From Mycobacterium sp. (GTDB lineage Bacteria; Actinomycetota; Actinomycetes; Mycobacteriales; Mycobacteriaceae), in contig JAHFVB010000232.1 of assembly GCA_023264755.1 (NCBI GenBank), forward strand, positions 1 through 7,757: DNA of 7,757 nucleotides, read 5' to 3'. The notes under the pieces were generated by a model. The model worked only from the letters and a program-made list of their open reading frames with translations. It ran no database searches and was not told the origin of the DNA. Both the position numbers and the translations under genes were made by a program. Of this stretch, positions 1 to 7,318 are shown one piece after another (within the stretch, counting starts at the first letter, position 1; each line of letters starts with the position of its first letter).

Positions 1-507
1 CTCGCGGCGATTGGGCGTTGAGAAGTCAACCTGTACAACAGCTTTCGTAATATCTCCGAGCGGCAACTCACGCACCGAGAAGTCCCCGGGCCGCTTGCCC
101 GCGAGAACCAGTTGGAGGACGCCGTCCGCGAGTTCGCCCAACCGCCCGGTCACCTTCGAACCGTCGGACAGCGCGAGTTCCACCTTGCGTCCGCGCGCGC
201 GGCGGTAGTGCCGTTCGCTAGTCAGTGGGCGATCCACCCCTGGGGTGGTGACTTCCAGTATGTATGGATCCGAATCCTCGAGCTGGTCCAGCAGTTCGGA
301 GGATCGGCGGGACAGTGCGGCAATGGCCTCCACGTCGGGCGGAACGTCGCCGTCGGCGATCACCACGATGCGGGCCGGACGTTTCGCCGCGTCGACGACG
401 ACGTCCTCGAGCTCGAAACCCGCGAGCGTGAACTCGCCCTCGAGTAGCTCTACGAGCTGCTGCCGCGACGGAACTCGCGCAGACCGCAGCGGGGCGTCCG
501 ATGCCAC
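1..507 (-). CDS. rimP: Ribosome maturation factor RimP (3' end outside window)
   Basis: RimP is a cytoplasmic assembly factor that helps the 30S ribosomal subunit mature. The minus-strand frame is open from GTG at 507-505 to the left edge, giving 169 residues and no stop; family members are only slightly longer, so just the C-terminal tail is missing. Residues 16-95 fit the N-terminal alpha/beta domain, with the family hallmark TTPGVDRPL at 87-95. Residues about 100-163 fit the C-terminal SH3-like domain ([13 protein letters not shown], then [12 protein letters not shown]). The GTG start is fixed by AGGAG six bases upstream. In mycobacteria rimP heads the nusA-infB-rbfA cluster, which would continue off the left edge (family knowledge). 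It diverges from the lipoprotein gene on the plus strand. Confidence 0.95.
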   Translation of the reverse strand, partial: MASDAPLRSARVPSRQQLVELLEGEFTLAGFELEDVVVDAAKRPARIVVIADGDVPPDVEAIAALSRRSSELLDQLEDSDPYILEVTTPGVDRPLTSERHYRRARGRKVELALSDGSKVTGRLGELADGVLQLVLAGKRPGDFSVRELPLGDITKAVVQVDFSTPNRRE

Positions 508-661
508 GGTGAGCTCCTCATCTTGAGTTGTACTGACACGATCGCGGTGGGCGATCTTCGAAATCGAGTATCAACGATACGCCAGCACCAGAGGGACAAC
601 CGGCAAACGCCAGGTGGCCACCAGCGAATCGACCGCCGCCGAGCAATGGCAGGATGTTGCT
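508..661. other. Divergent intergenic region with short palindromes
   Basis: This 154-base stretch separates the divergent rimP and lipoprotein genes and should hold both promoters. Directly visible are GATCGC-5-GCGATC at 540-556, the palindrome TTCGAA at 557-562, and GTATC-AAC-GATAC at 568-580. I found no convincing -35/-10 pair on either strand. If the lipoprotein started at the alternative GTG at 614, the non-coding part would shrink to 508-613, and all three palindromes would still lie inside it. An operator role is only a guess. Confidence 0.45.
514..518 (-). promoter_or_regulatory. Shine-Dalgarno site of rimP
   Basis: The minus strand reads AGGAG followed by six bases and GTG at 507. 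This is a strong ribosome binding site and decides the rimP start over the out-of-frame ATG at 521-519. Confidence 0.75.
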
Positions 662-1189
662 GTGCCCAGCCCGCTTCCTCCCGTCAGCAGGCGGCACGTC
701 CTGCTCGGAGTCGCCGCCGCAGCCCTGCTCGGCCCCGTGGTCGCGGGCTGCGCCGCGCCCGCCCCACGACCCGAGCTGGGCGCCCTCGTCGCTCAGTTCG
801 AGCGCGCTCGGGCCGACAATCTGTTGGCGGCGGCCGCCGCGACCGGGGCACCCCCGCAAATCTCGGCGGCGCTGACCACCGTGGCCGCCGAGCGCGCCGC
901 TCACGCCCAGGCGTTGTCCGACGAACTGACCCGCCTGGTCGGCGACTCTGCCTCGGGTTGGTCGACGACGGCCAGTCCGACACCCACCAGCACCAGCACG
1001 GACGGCTCGGGGCAACCGCCGAAACCGCCCACGGTGAACGACGTCGTGGCAGCGCTCAAGCAGTCGGCCGACGGCGCCGCCCAGGCCGCCGCCCAGGAGT
1101 CGGACTACCGGGCCGGCCTACTGGGCTCCATTGCGGCGGCGTGCACGGCGGCATACACCGTGGGCCTGGGCGGGGAGCAGGCCTCGTGA
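662..1189 (+). CDS. Alanine-rich lipoprotein with ferritin-like helix pattern (Rv2843-like)
   Basis: Function unknown. The 175-residue protein starts with a lipoprotein signal: twin arginines in SRRHVLLG (residues 9-16), a hydrophobic core, and the lipobox VAGC with Cys30, so it is probably exported, possibly by Tat, and lipid-anchored outside the membrane. Mature residues 38-93 form two likely helices (ERARADNLL, then AAERAAHAQALSDEL). A Ser/Thr/Pro-rich linker at about 101-124 and two more helices (127-168) follow. This four-helix spacing resembles the DUF4439 protein encoded next to it, though metal-ligand residues are sparse. I chose GTG at 662 because AGGA lies seven bases upstream and it gives a normal signal peptide; in-frame GTG at 614 would add 16 residues and has a weak site. 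Its stop overlaps the next start, so the two are translationally coupled. Position and composition match Rv2843 of M. tuberculosis, from memory. Confidence 0.75.
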   Translation: MPSPLPPVSRRHVLLGVAAAALLGPVVAGCAAPAPRPELGALVAQFERARADNLLAAAAATGAPPQISAALTTVAAERAAHAQALSDELTRLVGDSASGWSTTASPTPTSTSTDGSGQPPKPPTVNDVVAALKQSADGAAQAAAQESDYRAGLLGSIAAACTAAYTVGLGGEQAS

Positions 1190-1653
1190 CGTCGCCGACG
1201 AACGCTCCGACACGTCCCACGGACCCCGCGGATGCCGCCCTGTTCGACGCGATCGCGGGTGAGCACGGGGTGATCTACGGCTACGGGCTGGTATCCGCCC
1301 ATTCGACGCCCGACGCCAACGAGCTGGTCTCGGCGGCTCTGGCTCAGCACCGCGCGCGCCGGGAGGAGGGCCTCGCCCGGCTCGCAGCCCGCAACGTGGC
1401 GGCGCCGCTGCCCGCCTCCGGCTATCAGATGCCCATGGCGGTGGACAGCCCGGCCGCTGCCGCAAAGCTGGCGGTGCGCATGGAGGAGGACTGTGCAGTG
1501 GCGTGGCGAGCGGTCTTGGAACGGGCCACCACCAACTCCGATCGGGCGTTCGCAGTCACCGCGTTGACGGAGTCCGCCGTAACCGCAGCCAAGTGGCGGG
1601 CCGACCTGGGCACCCAACCGACCACGGTCGCCTTCCCCGGCGGCAGCGAGTAG
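1186..1653 (+). CDS. DUF4439 ferritin-like domain protein (Rv2844-like)
   Basis: This 155-residue protein lacks a signal peptide and is probably cytoplasmic. After a Pro/Thr-rich start (1-15), residues 16-140 form four predicted helices typical of the actinobacterial DUF4439 ferritin-like family. Marks are GEHGVIYGYG (25-34), QHRARREEGL (54-63), RMEEDCAVAW (98-107) and ALTESAVTAAKW (126-137). Candidate metal-side residues are Glu26, His27, His55, Glu60/61, Glu100/101 and Glu129, but there is no canonical ExxH pair, so iron binding is not shown. Its GTG start overlaps the lipoprotein stop in GTGA, with GGAG eight bases upstream, so the two genes form a coupled pair. The stop abuts the proS stop of the opposite strand with no spacer. 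Position and length fit Rv2844 from memory. The biochemical role is unknown. Confidence 0.85.
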   Translation: MTSPTNAPTRPTDPADAALFDAIAGEHGVIYGYGLVSAHSTPDANELVSAALAQHRARREEGLARLAARNVAAPLPASGYQMPMAVDSPAAAAKLAVRMEEDCAVAWRAVLERATTNSDRAFAVTALTESAVTAAKWRADLGTQPTTVAFPGGSE

Positions 1654-3399
1654 CTACCGGACGGCGTCCGCGATCGCCAGCGCCGCGCCGTCGACGGCAA
1701 ACTCGTGCTTCTCGCCGCTGAATCGGTTGCGCAGCTCGACGACACCGTTGGCCCACCCACGGCCGACGACCACGATCGACGGCACCCCCAACAATTCGGC
1801 GTCCTTGAACTTGACGCCTGGCGAGGCCTTCCGATCGTCGAGCAGCACCTCGAGCCCCAACCGGTCGAGTTCACCGGCCAGCTGTTCGGCACCGGTGCGG
1901 GCGTCGGCGTCCTTGTTGGCGATGACGACGTGCACGTCGAAGGGAGCCACCGACGACGGCCAGCGCAGGCCCAGCTCGTCGTGATGCTGCTCGGCGATCA
2001 CCGCGACCAGGCGGGATACGCCGATGCCGTACGAACCCATGGTCAACCGCACCGGCTTGCCGTCCTCGCCGAGCACGTCGGCGTTGAAGGCGTCGGCGTA
2101 CTTGCGGCCCAGCTGGAAGATGTGGCCGATCTCGATGCCGCGGGCGGCCACCAACGGGCCGGCGCCGTCGGGCGAGAGATCGCCCTCCCGCACCTCGGCG
2201 GCCTCGATGGTGCCGTCCGGCGTGAAGTCGCGACCGGCGACCAGTCCGACGACGTGGCGCCCCGACTCGTCGGCGCCGGTGATCCACGCCGACCCGGCGA
2301 CCACCCTGGGATCGACGAGGTAACGAACTCCGTTGGCCAGCAAGGCCTTCGGGCCGAGATAGCCCTTCACCAGGAACGGGTTCTTGGCGAAGTCCGCGTC
2401 GTCGGCCATCGCGTACTCGGCCGGTTCCAGCGCAGCCCCGAGCCGCTTGTCGTCGACCTCGCGGTCGCCGGGCACGCCAATCGCGAGCAGTTCCCACTCT
2501 CCGCCGGGTTCGCGGACCTTCAGCAGCACGTTCTTCAGCGTGTCCGCGGCCGTGACCGGCCTGCCGAGCACGTCTGCGCCGTTGGCCCAGTCGACCAGGG
2601 TGGCAATGGTGGGCGCCTCGGGAGTGTCGTGCACCACCGGTTCGGGCAGCCCGTCGAAGGGAATCGACTCGGGGAGCGCGGTGATGACGGCCTCGACGTT
2701 GGCGGCATAGCCGGATTCCAGGCACCGCACGTAGGTGTCCTCGCCCACTTCGCTTTCGGCGAGGAACTCCTCAGAGGCGCTACCCCCCATCGCGCCCGAG
2801 ACCGCGGACACGATGACGTAGCGCACCGCCAGCCGCTCGAAGATCTTCTGGTAGGCCTCGCGATGGGCGTGGTAGGCGGACTTGAGCCCGTCGTCATCGA
2901 CGTCGAACGAGTACGAGTCCTTCATGATGAACTCGCGGCCGCGCAGGATGCCCGCCCTGGGGCGGGCCTCGTCGCGGTACTTGGTCTGGATTTGGTACAG
3001 CCGCAGCGGGAAGTCCTTGTACGAGGAGTACTCCCCCTTGACCGTCAGCGTGAAGAACTCCTCGTGTGTCGGGCCCAGCATGTAGTCGTTGCCGCGGCGA
3101 TCCTTCAGTCGAAACACGCCGTCGCCGTACTCGGTCCAGCGGTTGGAGGTCTCGTAAGGGCCACGCGGCAGCAGCGCGGGAAACAGAATCTCTTGTGCCC
3201 CAATGGCATTCATCTCACTGCGTACGACCGCTTCGATCTTGCGCAGCACCTTGAGCCCAAGCGGCAGCCAGCTGTACAACCCCGGTCCGATGGGCCGGAT
3301 GTAGCCGGCCCGGATCAGCAGCTTGTGGCTGGGCACTTCGGCGTCGGCGGGGTCGTCGCGCAGTGTGCGCAGGAACAGCTCGGACATACGGGTGATCAC
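1654..3399 (-). CDS. proS: Prolyl-tRNA synthetase (bacterial type, with editing insert)
   Basis: ProRS is a cytoplasmic class II synthetase that charges tRNA-Pro. The 581-residue protein is full length for the bacterial form. The motif 1 region starts near [10 protein letters not shown] (about 40-50). GPTHEE (109-114) is the substrate-loop signature. Motif 2 spans about 141-165 with YRDEARPR. The INS editing domain, which deacylates Ala-tRNA-Pro in bacterial enzymes, occupies about 220-400 and keeps a lysine in [11 protein letters not shown] that likely corresponds to the editing lysine. Motif 3 is [10 protein letters not shown] (455-464). The anticodon-binding domain runs from about 485 to the end. 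I place the start at GTG 3399, giving MITRMSELF as in M. tuberculosis ProS (recalled); in-frame TTG at 3408 and ATG at 3387 are alternatives. It is the last gene of the minus-strand train and lies 34 bases after the VOC gene. TAGGGT just upstream may give it its own promoter. Confidence 0.97.
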   Translation of the reverse strand: MITRMSELFLRTLRDDPADAEVPSHKLLIRAGYIRPIGPGLYSWLPLGLKVLRKIEAVVRSEMNAIGAQEILFPALLPRGPYETSNRWTEYGDGVFRLKDRRGNDYMLGPTHEEFFTLTVKGEYSSYKDFPLRLYQIQTKYRDEARPRAGILRGREFIMKDSYSFDVDDDGLKSAYHAHREAYQKIFERLAVRYVIVSAVSGAMGGSASEEFLAESEVGEDTYVRCLESGYAANVEAVITALPESIPFDGLPEPVVHDTPEAPTIATLVDWANGADVLGRPVTAADTLKNVLLKVREPGGEWELLAIGVPGDREVDDKRLGAALEPAEYAMADDADFAKNPFLVKGYLGPKALLANGVRYLVDPRVVAGSAWITGADESGRHVVGLVAGRDFTPDGTIEAAEVREGDLSPDGAGPLVAARGIEIGHIFQLGRKYADAFNADVLGEDGKPVRLTMGSYGIGVSRLVAVIAEQHHDELGLRWPSSVAPFDVHVVIANKDADARTGAEQLAGELDRLGLEVLLDDRKASPGVKFKDAELLGVPSIVVVGRGWANGVVELRNRFSGEKHEFAVDGAALAIADAVR

Positions 3400-3407
3400 A
3401 GCCGCCA

Positions 3408-3413
3408 ACCCTA
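3408..3413 (-). promoter_or_regulatory. TAGGGT element upstream of proS: SD or leaderless -10
   Basis: On the minus strand TAGGGT is followed by eight bases and the GTG at 3399. AGGG is an acceptable Shine-Dalgarno at a spacing of nine. TAGGGT also fits the mycobacterial -10 form TANNNT, and would put a transcript start at or beside the GTG. The two readings cannot be separated from sequence. Confidence 0.4.
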
Positions 3414-3433
3414 TCTAGTCAGCGCAGCGGGGT

Positions 3434-4129
3434 TCAGTCACGCCCCTGCCAGGTGCAGATGCAGACCTCGTTGCCCTCGGCGTCGGCCAGCACCCAGTAG
3501 GCCGGGGCGGCCCCGGCGTGGAGCAGGGTGCCGCCTGCGGCCAGCGCGGCGTCGATCCGAGCCTGGGCCAACTCGGGCGGTACGTCGACGTCGAGGTGAA
3601 TCCGGTTGCGTTCGCGGCGTGGGGCGTCCATCTGCTGGAACCAGATCGCCGGGCCGCGCCTTAGCGGGTCCAGCAGCGCGGTGTCGGGTAGGTCGGGTGG
3701 GCCGGGCTCGTCGACATAACCCGTCACTGCCTGCCAGAACGGTCGGATCTTGGGGATGTAGAGCGCGTCGATGGCGATTTCGATCAGTTGAGGTGCGGCG
3801 GAGGCGTCGCCGGGCAGCGTGCGCAGCGACCGGTGCGCGAGTGCGGCAGTGACGATCGGAGCGAGTGTCAGGTCGGTCTCGGTGACCGTACCCGCCGCCA
3901 AGGTGTGCAGCCGGAGCACCGCCCGGTCGGCGTGTAAATCCGCGCTCAGATGCCCGTCACCCTCCGCACCGACGGCGTCGATGGCGTCTACGGCGACCCG
4001 AATCGCCTCGGCGGCGGCGCTCAGCGAGCCCACCGGAACGTGGGTGATGAGCACGCCGAGGATCAGCCGCCACCCCAACGGATCCGCGACCTCGGACACC
4101 TGCGCCCTGGTAGGCACGGGCCCAGTCAC
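3434..4129 (-). CDS. PCD-like plus VOC/glyoxalase two-domain protein
   Basis: The 231-residue protein seems to join two domains. Residues about 10-100 resemble pterin-4a-carbinolamine dehydratase (PCD/DCoH): LRLHTLAAGTVTETDLTLA (72-90) matches the usual TTHDAGGLTERDVALA region. However, the catalytic HHP appears as GHL (His60 kept) and the TH histidine is replaced near Leu77, so dehydratase activity is doubtful. Residues about 113-228 form a vicinal-oxygen-chelate domain: IEIAIDALYIPKIRPFWQAV (116-135), IHLDVDVP (177-184) and VLADAEGNEVCICT (213-226). His178 and Glu221 sit at usual VOC metal positions. No signal peptide or membrane segment is seen, so it should be cytoplasmic. GTG at 4129 overlaps the stop of the upstream transporter gene in GTGA, with GAGG about ten bases before it. 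Coupling suggests it serves or reports on that transporter's substrate, but this is inference; the substrate is unknown. Confidence 0.83.
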   Translation of the reverse strand: MTGPVPTRAQVSEVADPLGWRLILGVLITHVPVGSLSAAAEAIRVAVDAIDAVGAEGDGHLSADLHADRAVLRLHTLAAGTVTETDLTLAPIVTAALAHRSLRTLPGDASAAPQLIEIAIDALYIPKIRPFWQAVTGYVDEPGPPDLPDTALLDPLRRGPAIWFQQMDAPRRERNRIHLDVDVPPELAQARIDAALAAGGTLLHAGAAPAYWVLADAEGNEVCICTWQGRD

Positions 4130-5631
4130 AGTTCGCCCGCCTCGACGGCTTCCCGGGTGTGTTGGGCGGTGGCGATCTGGCGAGCCGAGAAGCCGATCCA
4201 GAACGCCGCGATGCCGACGATGACCGCGATGCCGGCGACCCACAGCAGCGAGTAGGTGTAGCCGTGCCCGAGCGCGTCCAATTGGGCCGGCGTCATGTCC
4301 TTCACGGGTCCGGTGGTGCCGCCCAGATAGAGCGTGCGCGACGTCTGCACCGCCATGACCACCACCAGCACCACCGGGCCGCCCAGATTCTGCACCATCA
4401 GCGTGATCGCCGACACCGGTCCGATCTCGCGCGGGCCGACCTCCGCGACGGCGCACAGCGGGAGGATCACCGCGGTTGCGCCGATGCCGAACCCGCCCAC
4501 CACGATGGGCAGGAAGAGGTCGGGGAAGTACGGGATGTCGCGGGTCAGCGTCGAGCCGTACAGCATTGCGGCCAGCACGAAGAGTCCGCCGCCGATGATC
4601 AGCCAGCGGGGCGCCACGTGGGGAGCCAGCTTGGCCGCCGCCAGCGTCCCGACGCCGAAGGCCACGGCGAACGGGATGAAGCAGATGCCCGCCTTCAGCG
4701 CCGAGTAGCCGAGCACGTCCTGGACCAGCAGGCCGATCATGACGGTCAGCGTCAACAGCACCCCGCCCGCCAGGAACAACGTCACGAACGTCATGACCCG
4801 GTTGCGGTTGTCGAAGACCGAGAACGGCACCAGCGGGTTGGCGGCAGCGCGTTCGACGAGCAGGAAGGAGATGAAGAAGACCGCCGACGCGATGCCGGCT
4901 CCGATGACCCACGGGTCGACCCAGCCACGCGGCGGGCCCTGCGTGAACACCAGGACCGCACACGAGCAGCCGAGCGTGGCGAGCAGCGCTCCGGTGACGT
5001 CCAGCTTGAGCCGTTCGTGATGGGTCTCCGAGATCCGCAGCACGGCGATGACGATGATCACGATGCCGATCGGCACGTTGATCAGGAACGCGAGCCGCCA
5101 GGACACCGTCGTCAGCGCCCCGCCCAGGACCAACCCCAGCACGGAGCCGACGCCCTGCATGGCCGCCGACACGGCGAGGGCCTGGTTTCTGGCGTGCCCG
5201 ACGGCGTAGGTCGTCGCGATCAGGGCCAGCCCGGTCGGGGCGGCGATGGCCGCACCGGTGCCCTGGACCGCCCTGGCGACCACGAGGGTGATGCCGTCGT
5301 TGGCCAGCCCGCACACCAGCGACGCGATGGTGAAGACGCCCACGCCGGACAGGAAGGCCCGTTTGTGCCCGATGGCGTCTCCGACGCGGCCACCGAGCAG
5401 GAGCAGTCCGCCGAAGGCCAGCACGTAGGCGGTGATCACCCAACTCTTGGTGGCATCGGACAGGTCGAGCTCGGCCTGCATGCGCGGCAGGGCGACGATG
5501 ACGATGGTGCCGTCGAGAGTGGCCATCAACTGCATGCCGGTGATCGCGATGATCGCCACGCCGAGCACCGAGGACGACAGCGGGACGGTGATGCTGTCCT
5601 TCGAATCTGAAGTACTACCTGCGGCAGACAT
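4126..5631 (-). CDS. Second EfpA-like DHA2-family MFS transporter
   Basis: An inner-membrane drug/lipid exporter of the 14-helix DHA2 branch (family knowledge), 501 residues. Visible signatures are ATLDGTIVIVALP (37-49, helix 1 motif), motif A GGRVGDAIGHKR (80-91), motif B region VVARAVQGTG (117-126), and the antiporter-like motif C GVGSVLGLVLGG (160-171), followed by SWRLAFLINVPIG. It is a clear paralogue of the EfpA encoded just upstream. From SRTLYLGGTTGPV onward, 27 of 36 aligned residues are identical, and both reach a final (D/E)AGEL. Differences from EfpA: it lacks the basic N-terminal extension (about 28 residues) and the 14-residue tail, motif A has GHKR instead of GRKR, and a glutamate before SWR is Thr175. 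ATG at 5631 lies 47 bases past the efpA stop, with AGGG nine bases upstream. I would not transfer EfpA's essentiality or substrates to it. Confidence 0.92.
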   Translation of the reverse strand: MSAAGSTSDSKDSITVPLSSSVLGVAIIAITGMQLMATLDGTIVIVALPRMQAELDLSDATKSWVITAYVLAFGGLLLLGGRVGDAIGHKRAFLSGVGVFTIASLVCGLANDGITLVVARAVQGTGAAIAAPTGLALIATTYAVGHARNQALAVSAAMQGVGSVLGLVLGGALTTVSWRLAFLINVPIGIVIIVIAVLRISETHHERLKLDVTGALLATLGCSCAVLVFTQGPPRGWVDPWVIGAGIASAVFFISFLLVERAAANPLVPFSVFDNRNRVMTFVTLFLAGGVLLTLTVMIGLLVQDVLGYSALKAGICFIPFAVAFGVGTLAAAKLAPHVAPRWLIIGGGLFVLAAMLYGSTLTRDIPYFPDLFLPIVVGGFGIGATAVILPLCAVAEVGPREIGPVSAITLMVQNLGGPVVLVVVMAVQTSRTLYLGGTTGPVKDMTPAQLDALGHGYTYSLLWVAGIAVIVGIAAFWIGFSARQIATAQHTREAVEAGEL

Positions 5632-5639
5632 TGCCCGAC

Positions 5640-5645
5640 ACCCTA
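5640..5645 (-). promoter_or_regulatory. TAGGGT element upstream of second efpA-like gene
   Basis: The minus strand reads TAGGGT, then eight bases, then the ATG at 5631. As with proS, it can serve as a Shine-Dalgarno (AGGG, spacing nine) or as a TANNNT -10 box for a leaderless transcript. It sits in the 47-base gap between the two transporter genes. Confidence 0.4.
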
Positions 5646-5678
5646 CCCAGGGCCGAGCGCACCGAAACCCACGTTCGA

Positions 5679-7310
5679 CTAGCTGGTCTGTTGGGTGAAG
5701 CTCTCCGGGTTCGGGGTGGAGCTGAGCTCTCCGGCGTCGATCGCGTCCTTGACTTCCTGGGCCTGGGCCACCTGCGAGGCGGTGTAGCCGATGAACAGCG
5801 CGACGGCGCCGACGAGCACGGCGACGGCCGCCACCCACAGCAACCCGTAGGTGTAGCCCTGGTCGAGTGCGTGGAGCTGCGGGGCGTTCATGTTGCGCAC
5901 CGGGCCCGTCGTGCCGCCCAGATAGAGCGTGCGGGAGGTGATGACGGCCTGAATGATCGCCAGCACCACCGGGCCGCCGAGATTCTGCAGCATGAGGGCG
6001 ATGGCGGACACGGGACCGATCTCGTCGAGTTCGACACCGGCGATGGCCGACACGGTCAACGGGACGACGATCATCCCGATGCCGAGCCCGCCGACCGTGA
6101 TCGGGATGACGAGATTGGGGAAGTACGGGATGCCGCCGTTGAGCGTCGACCCGTAGATCATCGCGGCGAGCACCAGAATGCCACCGGCGATCACCAGCAC
6201 CCGTGGCGAGAAGATCGACACCAGGTGCGTGGAGAGCCCGAGCCCGATGCCGAGGGCGACGACGAAGGGAATGAAGCCGATGCCCGCCATCAGGGCGCTG
6301 TAGCCCATGATGTCCTGCACGTAGAGCCCGATGAGCACGGTCAGCGTGAACATCACGCCTCCGGCCAGGAACACTGCGGCGAAGGTGGCCACCCGGTTGC
6401 GGTCGCGGAACAGCGAGAACGGCACGACGGGATTGAGTGCGGTGCGTTCGACGTAGAGGAACGCAGCGAACAACGTCAGTGCGGCGAGCCCGGAACCGAG
6501 CGTCAGCGGCGATTGCCAACCCTTCTCGGGGCCCATCGAGAATCCGAAGACGGCGGCGGTGCAGGCCAGCGTGGCGAGGATCGCGCCGGCGGCGTCGAGC
6601 TTCATCCGTTCGCGGTGGGTTTCGGTCAGCGTGGTGCGAGCCAGGTAGATCATCATCAGCCCGACGGGCACGTTCACCAGGAACGCCCAGCGCCAGGACA
6701 CCTCGGTCAGCGCTCCGCCGACGACCAAGCCCATGACCGACCCGACGCCGGTCATGGCGCCGAAGACGGCCGTGGCCGCGTTGCGGGCGGGCCCCTTCGG
6801 GAAGGTGGTCGCGATGAGCGCCAACCCGGTCGGAGAGGCGATGGCAGAGCCGACGCCCTGCAGAAGTCGGGCGATGACCAGCGTCTGTTCGTCCCAGGCC
6901 AGCCCGCACAGGATCGAGGCGATGGTGAACAGCGCGACGCCGACGATGAAGGTGCGCTTGCGGCCGATGGTGTCGCCGAGCCGGCCGCCCAGCAGCATCA
7001 GTCCGCCGAAGGTCAGCACGTATGCGGTGATGACCCAGCTGCGACCGGCATCGGACAGCCCGAGTTCGTCTTGGATCTTGGGCAGCGCCACGATCGCGAC
7101 GGTGCTGTCCATGGTGGCCAGCAACTGCATGCCGCCGATGGCGATCACCGCGGCCAGGAACCTGCGCGAGGGCAACCAGGTCGGATACCAGCCGGTGCGC
7201 TCGACGGCGGTCTGGTCCATGCGAATGGGCAGAGCCGTCTTGCCGGCGCGGCCCTTGGAGGACTTGGAAGCCCTGGCCGCGGCGCGCTCTGCATCGTTGA
7301 GAGCCGTCAT
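5679..7310 (-). CDS. efpA: Efflux/lipid transporter EfpA (DHA2 MFS)
   Basis: EfpA is a 14-helix inner-membrane transporter of the QacA/EmrB-type DHA2 branch. The M. tuberculosis protein is regarded as essential, is linked to drug tolerance, and has been reported to handle lipids (recalled, not checked). This 543-residue protein starts MTALNDAERA and has a basic cytoplasmic N-terminus (to about 50, ending WYPTWLPSRR). Then come the helix 1 motif ATMDSTVAIVALP (65-77), motif A GGRLGDTIGRKR (108-119), motif B region VIARLLQGVG (145-154) and motif C GVGSVMGLVVGG (188-199) before SWRWAFLVNVPVG. SRTLYLGGTTGPV (459-471) is shared with its downstream paralogue. A tail of 14 polar residues follows DAGEL. 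ATG at 7310 lies 33 bases after the cobA/cysG stop. The gene order methyltransferase-efpA matches M. tuberculosis, supporting orthology with Rv2846c rather than with another DHA2 pump. Confidence 0.95.
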   Translation of the reverse strand: MTALNDAERAAARASKSSKGRAGKTALPIRMDQTAVERTGWYPTWLPSRRFLAAVIAIGGMQLLATMDSTVAIVALPKIQDELGLSDAGRSWVITAYVLTFGGLMLLGGRLGDTIGRKRTFIVGVALFTIASILCGLAWDEQTLVIARLLQGVGSAIASPTGLALIATTFPKGPARNAATAVFGAMTGVGSVMGLVVGGALTEVSWRWAFLVNVPVGLMMIYLARTTLTETHRERMKLDAAGAILATLACTAAVFGFSMGPEKGWQSPLTLGSGLAALTLFAAFLYVERTALNPVVPFSLFRDRNRVATFAAVFLAGGVMFTLTVLIGLYVQDIMGYSALMAGIGFIPFVVALGIGLGLSTHLVSIFSPRVLVIAGGILVLAAMIYGSTLNGGIPYFPNLVIPITVGGLGIGMIVVPLTVSAIAGVELDEIGPVSAIALMLQNLGGPVVLAIIQAVITSRTLYLGGTTGPVRNMNAPQLHALDQGYTYGLLWVAAVAVLVGAVALFIGYTASQVAQAQEVKDAIDAGELSSTPNPESFTQQTS

Positions 7311-7318
7311 GGCTGGCT

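Noticed and set aside
519..521. ATG just upstream of the rimP GTG
   Set aside because: It is out of frame with RimP and overlaps the AGGAG ribosome site used by the GTG at 507.
523..1185. Upstream extension of the DUF4439 frame
   Set aside because: It overlaps the lipoprotein gene out of frame and reads as Arg-rich noise. The GTGA overlap with GGAG upstream sets the start at 1186.
1658..1670. Hairpin near the proS stop as an intrinsic terminator
   Set aside because: It has only a 5-bp stem, no T-tract, and lies in coding sequence; it is mentioned in a finding but not annotated.
1705..3852. Long plus-strand open frame (715 codons) opposite proS
   Set aside because: It runs antisense to a clear proS in high-GC DNA, where third-position GC bias opens frames. 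Its translation is rich in Arg, Gly, Asp and His and has no recognizable domain.
4159..5610. Plus-strand open frame of 483 codons opposite the second transporter
   Set aside because: It has the same biased composition as the other antisense shadows and is fully covered by a well-supported gene.
5632..6909. Upstream extension of the second transporter frame into efpA
   Set aside because: It is out of frame inside efpA and Arg-rich. The MFS protein begins naturally at ATG 5631, with a ribosome site.
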